NCBI GenBank assembly: GCA_946406115.1
Contig: OX291557.1
Coordinates: 1,396,501 to 1,460,500, forward strand
Reading direction: 5' to 3'
DNA length: 64,000 bases
DNA from: Apoda limacodes
Lineage: Eukaryota > Arthropoda > Insecta > Lepidoptera > Limacodidae
The notes beneath the pieces are model-generated. The model made no database searches and had not been told where the DNA came from. It saw only the letters and a list, made by a program, of their open reading frames with translations. A program made the position numbers and the translations under genes. Position 1 is the stretch's first letter. Each line of letters begins with the position of its first letter. Positions 55,075 to 64,000 of this stretch are shown piece after piece.

Positions 55075-55382
55075 ACTATACTTTGCGAGCGGCTTCGCCC
55101 GCCCTAAATTCGGTTATCGGCGTGGAACTCCTTAATTAACTAATTAGTTATGCTTATGAATTGCTATAGGTTCAGCAATGGTTCGTTTAACTCTATTATA
55201 GTTATCCCTGCAGGAACTTTTGAATCATTAGGGATAAAAAGTAGCCTATATGCTATTCCAGGACCTAACCTATATGTATGCCAAGTTTTATCCCGATCCG
55301 TCCAATGGTTGAAGCGTGATTAAGTATCAAACATCCATCCAGACATACAAAGTTTCACATTTATAATATTAGTAGGATTAGA
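55075..55382 (-). mobile_element. Helitron-like repeat, near complete
   Basis: Reverse complement runs from tcctactaatattataaatg at 55380 to ggcgggcgaagccgctcgca near 55078. The phrase gatcgggataaaacttggca is shared with 28930-29000. The expected CTRR end is not clearly preserved. Non-autonomous, no helicase. Confidence 0.6.
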
Positions 55383-55642
55383 GAATGGTAACACATTGAA
55401 TGCTGTGGTAACCTAATTATGGGCATACTCAAATTGTAACCCTTGATTTCGATTAATGTATTGGTATTTTTCATGTTGGTCACCCAAATTACAAAATAAA
55501 TAAATAAATGTTTTGCCATTAGTACGAATATTTGTCATGCAAAATGAAATACCATCTAATAAATCCAAATAAATATTTTTCTTTTTTCTTTTTAATTATT
55601 GAACATTTTAAATTAGTCATTAGATAATTTCGTTTCGGTAGT
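55383..55642. other. Non-coding, nothing recognised
   Basis: AT-rich spacer before the 49-bp satellite. Confidence 0.5.
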
Positions 55643-56028
55643 CAACCGAGTAATACGCTTTACTGCATATCATTTAGGTATTCGTCAACCGAGTACGAGT
55701 AATACGCTTTACTGCATATTATTTAGGTATTCATAAACCGAGTACGAGTAATACGCTTTACTGCATATCATTTAGGTATTCGTCAACCGAGTACGAGTAA
55801 TACGCTTTACTGCATATTATTTAGGTATTCATCAACCGAGTACGAGTAATACGCTTTACTGCATATCATTTAGGTATTCGTCAACCGAGTACGAGTAATA
55901 CGCTTTACTGCATATCATTTAGGTATTCGTCAACCGAGTACGAGTAATACGCTTTACTGCATATTATTTAGGTATTCATCAACCGAGTACGAGTAATACG
56001 CTTTACTGCATATCATTTAGGTATTCAT
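55643..56028. repeat. 49-bp satellite, eight units with alternating variants
   Basis: Units begin at 55643 (43 bp, lacking tacgag), 55686, 55735, 55784, 55833, 55882, 55931 and 55980. Two endings occur: catatcatttaggtattcgt and catattatttaggtattcat. They alternate in the first four units, suggesting a 98-bp higher-order unit. Confidence 0.95.
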
Positions 56029-56034
56029 CAACCT

Positions 56035-56215
56035 GTGTAAGCCATTTATGTAAGCTACAAACACAAACAAAAATATTTTTATATTTAAGTTGATTAAATG
56101 AAAGGTAAATAAAAAAAAACTACTTACTAGATCTCGTTCAAACCAATTTTCGGTGGAAGTTCGTATGGTAATGTACATCATATATTTTTTTTAGTTCTCT
56201 TATTTTAAGGTTTGT
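56035..56215 (+). repeat. Fragment of the 18515-type dispersed repeat
   Basis: acacaaacaaaaatattttt and actacttactagatctcgtt match 18590-18740 closely. Both ends are missing. Confidence 0.75.
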
Positions 56216-56495
56216 ACATCGAACAAAGGTGATAGTTTTGTGGTTTAGATTTGATATCTCACTCGAATTGATGATTGTTCAAGTACGAAGCATGCTGTGA
56301 ACTGACTCATACCTACCTGTACGATTTCTATTTACCTTTTACCACTTTTAAGAGTAAAGTTTTAATGCTAGTTTAGTATGAGTCGCGGCTGAGATATAAA
56401 GGTACATAGGTTTGTTGCAGTAATCAGAGACGGGGTGAAAGACATGTTGGACGTGTGGAGGGCGCAGCGCGGCGCGGGTTATAGCTCGATTAATA
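56216..56495. other. Non-coding, nothing recognised
   Basis: Includes a short GC-rich patch (56450-56480). No motif seen. Confidence 0.45.
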
Positions 56496-57889
56496 TGTAA
56501 ATGAGAACTTTGTCGACGCGTAACACTTGACGCGCGTAAATATTTTTTATTTATTTATTAGTATAACAACAGCTTAACCTAAAATACAATTTCAGATTCA
56601 GTATTTTTTTATGATTTAACACTAAGTAATTAACACCAAGTAGGTATTTGGTAATACATACTCAATAATTAGTCACTTATTATGTTGATCACTTGGCAAG
56701 CTACTGGATACGAGTTATACTACCCTCCGTACTAGTTAAAAACTGTATCACGGAAAGATAACATTCGTCGCCTCCTCATACTAATTACAGGTTTAGTATT
56801 TAGTATGCTTTAACAGAACAGAACATAGAGTAACAATAAAATACAGAGAAATGTACATATTATGTTCTGTAAGACGTCTAGATTAAACTTATCTAATATT
56901 AGTTATTGAACTTTGTTTTATTATTCTTAATAAAGCTGTAATTGTTAGTAGATAAATATGATATCAAGTAAAATTATTATAAAAGTATTTAATAATCAAA
57001 AGCAAATGTAAGTAAATAAATATAGTAACTAGTAATTTATTATAAAAAGTTTTTATTATTAAAAACGATTGTAAGTAAATAAATATAGTAGATAATTTAA
57101 TTATGTAACTTGCTCATAAAGTTTATCTTTTAATATATAATCAGGAGTATGTGTGTGTGTATGAGGATAATTAGTTGTGTGTATGTGTGTGTGTGTGTGT
57201 AGGAGATCCCATATCTACGGTACAGGGTGTTTTTGTATGTGTTTGTGAGTGTATTTGGACGTAATAAAATGTGTTTTGTCATGTTAACTTACTCAAAAAT
57301 ATTTTTTTTATGTAATAAATTTCAACTGCTTGCTTATTATTCTATAGGTTTAGGAAATCTCTCCGTATCATCGTAACTAAGAGTTTATAAATAATTTGTG
57401 ACCGTTTAAGCGCATTCATTATAACTTAAATCTTTTAGACAAGTTACTCTTGATATTCTGTTATATAAGAAAGGTGCTAAAAATTTTATATAACCTTGTG
57501 CAAAAACTGATTTATAAAAAGTAACATACTTATTATACTTTGTCTTTTCGACGTTTAATTTTACTTATTTCAGTAGGTTTTTTATGTTGAATAGATACCG
57601 CGTGTTTTATATATATTTGTCTAACTGTTAAAACTGGTATTTCACAATATAATTTTGATGTCGGATGTCGATACTTTTTAAATGACATAACTTTCAGTAT
57701 TGCTCTTTGGGATCTTTCTAGACACATTAATGTGGATTTGTATGTCCCACCCCAAGCTCGGATTCCATACGTTAATATTGATTGGCATAATGCACTGTAA
57801 ATGTAAATGGAAATGATGAATGAAATATATGTAGTTCTTATGTGAATGAGAACGCTTGTCAACGCGTAACACTTGACGCGCGTAAATAT
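56496..57889 (-). mobile_element. 5'-truncated LINE flanked by ~50-bp direct repeats
   Basis: Copies of gagaac..ttgtc.acgcg followed by taacacttgacgcgcgtaaa lie at 56496-56546 and 57839-57889, with about four differences. The left copy is followed by a T-rich run (tttttatttatttatta), i.e. a poly(A) tail on the minus strand. Near the right end the minus strand reads YSALCQSILTYGIRAWGG, ERSQRAILKVMSFKKYRHPT and LYCEIPVLTVRQIY (57800-57560), the C-terminal end of a LINE RT protein. The remaining 1 kb is AT-rich 3' untranslated sequence with a GT run near 57150-57200. Confidence 0.7.
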
Positions 57890-57942
57890 AATAGGAAAAT
57901 TCCCGAAATGAAAACATTTAAACTAACTTTGTGCTACTCTTA

Positions 57943-58507
57943 GGCCCAGAACACATGGAGAAACGCAAAAGAGACGAAACTGCAACTCCTAGTTACTTTT
58001 GAGTTTCATTTGAGTTTATGCCATGGACTCCTTTGAGAGACCGCACATGACGCAACCAGGTTGTAACCGGTTTCAAACGCATTGCAAATCAGTCGCATTG
58101 AAACCGGCGTGCAGGAAACTCGTGTTTGCGTTTCATCGTTTCGCGGTTTTTTACGATGCAACAAAATGGCTAATGGCGAAAATAAATTTGTGTTGGAAGT
58201 TGAACAGTATCCTTGTTTGTACAATACAACACTATCAACCTACTCAAGCAGAACTGACACTGATAAAGCATGTGCAGAAATTGAAAAAGTAATGAAGATA
58301 CAAAATCATAACCACAACTTCTTCATCACTTAAGCTAGCTATTTTACACGCGTCTGTTCTCAAGGAAACTGAAATGATTGTGATAATTTTATCACATTAT
58401 GGTACAATTTAGGTTGCGCCGTGTGTGGATAACGTCTGAAACTAGTTTCAAACCTATAATTTCAAAAGGGTTCCGTTGCAGTTGCGTTTCACCGTCTGTT
58501 CTAGGCC
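57943..58507 (+). mobile_element. PIF/Harbinger-like short element carrying a MADF-type exon
   Basis: Left end GGCCCAGAACACATGG and right end (reverse) GGCCTAGAACAGACGG are imperfect terminal inverted repeats, next to tta and taa flanks. The interior contains an ATG frame with a MADF-like domain. Harbinger elements usually have two genes, a transposase and a MADF/Myb-like protein; only a piece of the latter is here. The superfamily call is inferred from end sequence plus MADF content. Confidence 0.6.
58166..58333 (+). CDS. MADF-like N-terminal exon fragment
   Basis: 55 codons: MANGENKFVLEVEQYPCLYN, then TLSTYSSRTDTDKAC and AEIEKVMKI. The pattern F..EV..YP.LY...L..Y..R...D.A...I is that of a MADF DNA-binding domain's first helices. 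Relatives normally continue past this point with a W in the position of C (DKAW). The frame ends at a TAA at 58331, cutting the domain after about 45 residues. It may be an exon missing its splice donor, or a pseudogene. Confidence 0.5.
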   Translation: MANGENKFVLEVEQYPCLYNTTLSTYSSRTDTDKACAEIEKVMKIQNHNHNFFIT

Positions 58508-58510
58508 TAA

Positions 58511-58590
58511 GCCCCAGAATGTGATGTAAACTAACTAGGAGTTGCAGTTTCGTCGCTTTTGCCTTTCACCATGTGTTCTGGGCACATGGC
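58511..58590 (-). repeat. Inverted copy of the Harbinger-like left end
   Basis: 58530-58586 is the reverse complement of 57944-57998 with about 93% match by eye (aggagttgcagtttcgtcgc). It forms a small unit with gccccagaatgtgatg at its other end. Could be a solo terminal repeat from a second insertion. Confidence 0.75.
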
Positions 58591-59598
58591 ATGACACTGC
58601 ATTAGTTTCATGAACGTCACAATTTTTTTTCGCGCTTTGCGTTGCATTTTTTCTTTTTTGTAATAAAATTTCAAAATGTATTTAGTCCGTTGAAATGTTA
58701 CATTTTTTAGGGCTTTGCGTGCGTTTGTCAGAGGACACAATTTTATTTTTTTAGATATGAAAGGGGGGGTTAGTGTTAAGTTAAATCCAAGTTTGTGGGG
58801 TTTCAACTTTTGTCCCAAGGCCGCCATCTTGGAAAAAGAAGTTCAAATGGTTTTTATGGTTTATCTGCCAAACTATAGGTCTCACAAAAAAAAATATCTA
58901 ACATTTTTTGTTGCAAATAAAATTATCTACAACTTTTGTTATAAGCGTTATAAATAAAAAAGTTATAAGCGAAAATCAATTTGATATCCATATGCCTCCC
59001 AGAAGGAGTCCTCGGGGGTGAATGTGATGTATGGGGGGGTTTGATCGAAATAGGCCAGGAGTATGGTAAAACTTCTGAAACTGCTCCTCATCAGGGAATC
59101 AGTGTGCAGCCCGTCTAAACTATGGCGTTACGGGGCTGCTGATTCTAAATATTTAGTCGGTTTTTCGATTTTCCAAAATTTCAATATGGCCGCCATAGTA
59201 AGGTTTTATTAAAGCAATTTAAAAAAAAAAAAACAATTTTATTGAATTTTATATATAAGTCTCCCAGAAGGAGTCCCCGGGGGTCAAAATGATGTATGGG
59301 TGGTTTAGCTAGCTCGGGATTTATAGTTGATACTCTTCACAAAAAAACAACTTTGTCCACTTGTTGAACAATTAACTATTCCACTTCTCCAGCATCCAAA
59401 GGGTGGTTTACTGTTGAAAAGCAGTGGGCATAATCGATTTCTGCTGCGAGTGTGAGACAAAGTAATGCAACGTTAGAATATTACCTTTTCGAATTTTGCG
59501 ATACTCAAAAAAAATAACGTGTTGCACTCCGGAAATGCCGGCAGAAGTGAAAACATACAACCTGGATCCCTCCAGGGACGACTGAGCCCACAATCCGC
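58591..59598. repeat. Non-coding with an internal ~50-bp repeat
   Basis: ctcccagaaggagtcctcgg at 58996 and ctcccagaaggagtccccgg at 59254 are direct repeats. Also atggccgccat and ggccgccatcttgg words. Looks like dispersed repetitive DNA; no gene. Confidence 0.45.
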
Positions 59599-59599
59599 C

Positions 59600-59728
59600 T
59601 AGCCCGCGGGTCCAGTTGCCCCCTTACAATTTTTTTAGGGGTCAACTGAGCCCGCAACCAAATTACTTAGGCCGCGGGCTCAGAAGACCACTAAAAAATA
59701 GTAAGGGGGCAACTGGACCCGCGGGCTA
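59600..59728. repeat. Strong hairpin / foldback, 129 bp
   Basis: Outer arms tagcccgcgggtccagttgc and onwards (59600-59638) and the complement (59692-59728) pair over about 37 bp. Inside, ctgagcccgc (59646-59655) pairs perfectly with gcgggctcag (59674-59683). The nested symmetry resembles a small foldback or MITE. No termination or RNA-gene signals. Confidence 0.9.
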
Positions 59729-60795
59729 AGTGAACTCTAACATTATTGTGAAACCTACAAGCATTTATATTAAAGCACTTTTACGAAGCGAATCTTCAAC
59801 GACCTCAGGCGCGCGTTTACTTTGCAAAACCTACGCAGCGTGCACAACGAAAGATATAATTTAGATTAAGCAATGTGCACAGAAAGGAAGAATCTGTTGT
59901 TTTGAGTTCGCAATGAACCTATGAGAGGCTACTAATATTGGAAAACATGAGTGATGATAATATACGAATTTATAACCGAAAATAGGGTTACCGCGGTCGA
60001 TTCGACTCCGCGCTACCGCTTGAAGGCTTGATTCTATTAGGAACACTTAACTTACATATACTTATAAAAACTGTAATGTAAGAATCAGAAATCAGCAATC
60101 AAAACTTATGACAGCCGGTCTTTATGCGGATTTTAAGGTTTTCACGTGAATATATAACGAGTTGAATACCACCCTTAATTTTTAATCCAAATATTTTCGT
60201 TTTAGTACTTATAACTAAGAGTATAGTCGACTTTCGTATTTATTACGTTATTAACTGGGATTTAGTATTAATTATTGTTTCAATTTTTAGCGCACATCAA
60301 TAGTGTAAGATCATTAATTATAAATCATTAAATAATAGGCATTTCGGTACACGGCGCTCGGTCGGAGCAGCGGGGTGGGAGCGCGAACCTTGACGCGAAC
60401 GTGTCCGAACGAGTGGCAGCCGCGCTCATAAGCGAGCGCCGTGCCGTCTTGCTGTCTGGTTGTCTCTCGATATCTGAACTATAAAGTTGCGATTTATGTT
60501 ACGAAATTCATAGATTTTCTTAAAAAATTCTTATATATTTGAGGTAATATTATTATTACAATTCTTTTAGTAAGTACGTATGGTATAGGCAATAGTTTAA
60601 AACAAAAATTAATAATAATTTTAGTATAGTTATAACAGTTATAACTCTGAATGAATTTGAGAATGAGAACTTATTGGTAACAAATTGTTTTTCTTGAGAA
60701 TTCAATAGATAACAGGTAATTTGTTCCGTAATCGTCTTAAATAATTATCTTTTTATTACGTATTTTGTACAATGAGTCGTTCAACAGAATAACGG
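59729..60795. other. Non-coding, with a GC-rich CpG patch and hairpin
   Basis: 60350-60443 is GC-rich; its ends cacggcgctcg and cgagcgccgtg are perfect 11-bp inverted repeats. Otherwise AT-rich without motifs. Confidence 0.45.
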
Positions 60796-61068
60796 GTGGG
60801 TAACACAAATACCTTACACCGAATTATTCCAATGCCTCCCGATGGAACCTGCCTATTCCATTCGATTGCATATTCTTTTTTTGAGTATAGTAATATACAA
60901 CAAAAAAATAGGTTGCGTGAGGGAGTATGTATGTATGTCGTAAACGTAGGAAAATACAGTAGTTTAACAAAAACCATTTGGTATAAATTTTGTTATAAAT
61001 ACTTATTTAGGTACTTACCTACTAATAGTTTATGTACAAAAAGTAATGAAATCCCATCAAAAACATAA
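60796..61068 (+). pseudogene. OTU cysteine-protease domain fragment
   Basis: RIIPMPPDGTCLFHSIAYSF (60817-60876) matches the N-terminal catalytic motif of OTU proteases, which remove ubiquitin: the Asp-Gly-x-Cys nucleophile is present. Downstream VCMYVVNVGKYSSLT resembles the next OTU helices (V..VV...KYS.L). The catalytic His region and the rest are missing, and no splice sites are clear. Such copies in insects often belong to transposons such as Helitrons; that is an inference. Frame after about residue 50 is unsupported. Confidence 0.5.
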
Positions 61069-61259
61069 ATGTGAAATGAGAGCCAAGTTCAATATTATGA
61101 TATATGCCTGGGATGTTGACTTTAACGACAAAAGAAGTGAGATCTAAATGGGTGCCAAGTACAATGGTCAGTCCTGAAATTTATTTATATCAACATAAAA
61201 TATCATTTCTTCTTATAACTTAGGATAATATATGGTAGCCTAAGGTCTGACTTAGCTAG
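61069..61259. other. Non-coding, nothing recognised
   Basis: Short spacer between OTU fragment and RTE remnant. Confidence 0.5.
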
Positions 61260-61945
61260 TTTCTCCTAAACGAATTATTATGTTCGATGGCTCGTTTCTA
61301 CCAGCAAACCAAAGGTTAAGACTTGGCAAAGATTGTCGAATGCTCCCCACCCTGAATGGATCTTCCTAACATCTTTCTCGAAGATGTTTCGCCCAAGTTG
61401 GATTGCTGATCGGAGTGATGCTGAATCACCTCGAGTAAGGTATCCACGTCGTATACTGGCTTAGGCACAACGTGTTGGTTAAATTTGACTTTTGTCTTGT
61501 CCAAATTTATGCCAAGGCCCTCTTATCTTAAGGATTCATCTAGGGTATCCAACATATTGTTTTGAGGATGAGGAAGAAATGTCCTCTTTGTTGCACCCCT
61601 CTGTCTCTCGACTTATGGTTTTGAAACTGGACGGTCATCGTAGCAGTGTGATAAAAACATCCTAGTATTTTGCTATATCACCAGTCTTTACGACATGTCT
61701 GCAGAGAATCTGGAACGGTTCAGGTTTCGACGGCCCACAAACACCATACGCAGCGGATTATACTAGTTTTTTTATATGTTTTCTGTATAATCTTCCAAAC
61801 AGTATGAATGAGGTCCTCGGTACTAAAGCTTTTTTGAAACCAGCCTGTTTTGGTGGCTGAAACTCGTCCAGAAGATTCGTAATCAATCTAGATAACAGCT
61901 TTTACATATGGCTTGGGTGCGATATCGGTCGAAAGTTTGAAACAG
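61260..61945 (-). pseudogene. RTE-type LINE reverse-transcriptase remnant
   Basis: Minus-strand pieces in three frames: LITNLLDEFQPPKQAGFKKA, FSTEDLIHTVWKIIQKT, YHTATMTVQFQNHKS with GVQQRG, then LDKTKVKFNQHVVPKPVYD and HLRE...GWGAFDNLCQV. The order matches RTE RT from the fingers through the region before the TYGAETW motif. The YADD block is missing. Stops and frameshifts are dense. Confidence 0.75.
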
Positions 61946-62594
61946 TTAGATAGACACGGGGGACGTCACAATAATAGTTTAAAGGATATTAACTTTGATA
62001 GAAAGAACTTTAAGAGTCACGGGTCTATTAATTGACAAGTGGAAGCTGAATTTATGTCACCGCTATTAAAGCAACAATTAATATTAAACAATTAATTAAT
62101 AAGCAACAGACCTAAATACATAGGGTGTTGCTGCCCAGAAATATAGCTCTTTAAATATATAATCCATAAACAGGACAAGAAGGATCTACTGAACCGAACT
62201 AAATGCCGTAAGCCTGCCTACTCGACTGTGTGGAGTTGATGACGTTATTAAATAGGAGGGATCGGAAACTCGCGTCTTTTCTTAAGACTAAGGCTCGAGC
62301 TAAACGCAATCTTGAAGAGGGTGGCTCGCTTGTACGGCGTCTTCACGATGACATTGCTGCAGACTCCAGTACCAATATCTAGAGGACTAAAGTGCGGACT
62401 AAGCTGCCGTGGCGGCGACAAAAGACAAGAGCCAGCGGGCAGAATTCAGTGAGCGAAGGGCCTGCCTTTCCACCATCAAGGTCAATTCGTTTTCTTTCGT
62501 ATAGATCTTTAGTTTTTGTCTATCAAAAATGTATAGTAATTTAAAACACCAATACAATTACTAAGAATCCAATAATTTGCAGAGTGCGCCTCGG
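61946..62594. other. Non-coding with a weak coding-like stretch
   Basis: 62240-62480 reads, in one frame, NRRDRKLASFLKTKARAKRN and LVRRLHDDIAADSSTNI, then a stop at 62379. Basic and GC-richer than its surroundings; I do not recognise it. Otherwise nothing seen. Confidence 0.3.
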
Positions 62595-63190
62595 CACATG
62601 ACTAAATAAGCAACCAGACCGATAGCTTAGAACAACGTTTCAAGAATCATACCTAAACTGGTAGGATTGTCAACTGACACATTTAGTAAATTAAATCAAT
62701 AGATAGCTGAAATCGATTTCGTCCCTCAGTTCATTGTAAGGAGCTACCCCTAAATAGTTTTCTTAATTTCATTACAAATCTGTTTGGCGGTTCACATAAG
62801 ACTTTCCTGTAAAATTTCATCACAATCTACGTATGCGAAGATAGCGGAATTATAACGCTGTGACATACGGATAGATGGACGGACATGACGGATTTATAAG
62901 GGACCTTTTTGCCATTTGGCTATGGAACCCTAACAAAGATCCTGATTTTATTTGTATTTAGTGGGGACGTACCAATAGTATAATTATGCATATTTTTGCG
63001 TTTACATTTATATATGCATGTTTATATGTATCATTATTATCATGGGTACCTACATAAGTACCTACGTTTTTTAAGATTCACCTTCCTAGGTATTGTAATT
63101 ATTTAGCCAACTTAGAATAAAAAAAATATAGGCATTTATCTGTCAAGATCTATTAGGTATGTAAAAAAGGAAATTTTCGTTTTTTTATTA
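62595..63190 (+). repeat. Copy 2 of the ~590-bp dispersed repeat
   Basis: Same orientation and order as 33544-34125, with small indels. Confidence 0.9.
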
Positions 63191-63403
63191 GTATTGTTCA
63201 TACACACAGTACATGTATTTGGCATTTCTAAAAGGCCTTGCACTTATCGATAGCAAAGAACTATAATTTATTAATTTAAATCGCTCGCACACGAAGCCCT
63301 GAGATGCGCACGCTCATTGAGCCAGTTGAAACCGGTTTATACTCTAGCGGGCACCAGTCCTCGCCCCGCGCGCCGTGTCAGTGACAGGCCACGCACACAT
63401 ATA
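63191..63403. other. Non-coding, GC-rich at 63300-63390
   Basis: Nothing recognised between the repeat and the LINE poly(T). Confidence 0.45.
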
Positions 63404-64000
63404 TTTTTTTTTTTTTTTTTATATACTAAGTTGGCAAACAAGCCTACGGTCCGCCTGATGGTAAGCGGTCACCGTAGCCTATGGACGCTTGCAACACCAG
63501 GGGCATCACTCGCGCGTTGCCGACCCTTCAGAAATCTAATAACTTCTATTTTGAAGAACCCCATACTGTAGTCCTTAGAGAAAACCTTGGCAGGGAGCTC
63601 ATTCAACAACCCAAGCGTTCGTGGGAGGAAGTTTCTCTGAAACCGCACTGTACGCGACCATTTCGGTTCCAAAGTGTGAGAATGAATTCCCTGTCGATGG
63701 CGAACGGTGCGATGGTAGAAAGTAGCCGTGGGCATAATTTCGAACAATTCCTCAGAACACCATCCATTGTACAAGCGGTAGAACACACACAGGGAGGCAA
63801 AGTCTCTCCTCAGACTTAAGGGCTCGATACCACAAGTGAGTTTGGGATCGTCGACAATTCTCACAGCCCGTCGTTGAACCGAGTCAAAAGGGCCAAGCTG
63901 GTATCCGGGTGCACCCGCCCAGAGATGGCAGCAGTACTCCATATGGGGCCGGACTTGAGACTTGTAAAGTAGCAACCTTTGCCCCGACGTGAAGTACTGC
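63404..64000 (-). mobile_element. CR1/Jockey-type LINE, 3' part, runs off the right edge
   Basis: The poly(T) at 63404-63420 is the poly(A) tail of a minus-strand LINE. The coding end (63975-63469) is a 168-codon open frame, with LLLYKSQVRPHMEYCCHLWA, AVRIVDDPKLTCGIEPLSLR and FYHRTVRHRQGIHSHTLEP. It is nearly identical to 39340-39850. No stop interrupts it within the window. The RT core would lie beyond the edge. Confidence 0.9.

Noticed and set aside
59861..60046. 61-codon minus-strand frame
   Set aside because: No motif, no conserved relative recognised; expected by chance in AT-rich DNA.

Overview
This is a 64-kb piece of animal nuclear DNA, AT-rich and almost entirely made of transposable-element debris. 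The host is most likely a moth or butterfly. The support is: RTE retrotransposons of the lepidopteran endonuclease/reverse-transcriptase type; short Helitron-like repeats opening TCCTACTAATATTATAAATG; a CsRn1/Kabuki-type Ty3/gypsy element with a tRNA-Trp primer site; a BEL/Pao element with an insect-type envelope; and CR1/Jockey LINE tails of a kind common in Lepidoptera. There is no convincing intact host protein gene, no rRNA and no CRISPR array. The only tRNA-like sequence is a SINE head.

Layout, left to right. 1-1.4 kb: decayed copy of an insect multicopy gene family (minus). 2.2-3.1 kb: possible small two-exon gene and a tyrosine-recombinase (Crypton-like) remnant (minus). 3.1-10.3 kb: a giant inverted repeat with arms of about 2.7 kb around a 1.1-kb spacer; only the right arm carries an RTE insertion. 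10.9-12.0 kb: decayed LINE with a YLDD reverse-transcriptase motif. 13.1-14.3 kb: pseudogene of the long TSC22/bunched isoform. 14.5-16.7 kb: several tandem repeats, including nine perfect 30-bp units. 17.0-19.1 kb: tRNA-derived SINE, Tc1/mariner-like transposase remnant and a dispersed repeat. 19.6-23.3 kb: Jockey-type LINE (minus). 23.9-26.4 kb: internally deleted gypsy element (minus). 27-31 kb: RTE remnant, two MITEs and Helitron-like fragments. 32-34 kb: a 561-bp tandem duplication and one copy of a repeat found again at 62.6 kb.

35.5-50.1 kb is one BEL/Pao retroelement on the minus strand. Reading down that strand it has gag N-terminus, zinc-finger gag, protease, RT, RNase H, integrase, DUF5641-like domain, then an F-like envelope. 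It is broken by two later insertions: a CR1/Jockey LINE (36.4-39.9 kb) splits env, and a block with another LINE (45.1-49.4 kb) splits gag. 51-53.9 kb: a 105-bp tandem repeat and another LINE remnant. 54-57.9 kb: dispersed repeats, a 49-bp satellite with alternating variants, and a 5'-truncated LINE between 50-bp direct repeats. 57.9-59.7 kb: a Harbinger-like element carrying a MADF-type exon, and a strong hairpin. 60.8-64 kb: an OTU-protease fragment, an RTE remnant, and a CR1/Jockey LINE running off the right edge.

The genes do not form a working pathway. The coherent story is nested transposition: the order of insertions can be read from who interrupts whom. Assignments rest on motif recognition by eye; identities and boundaries are estimates.
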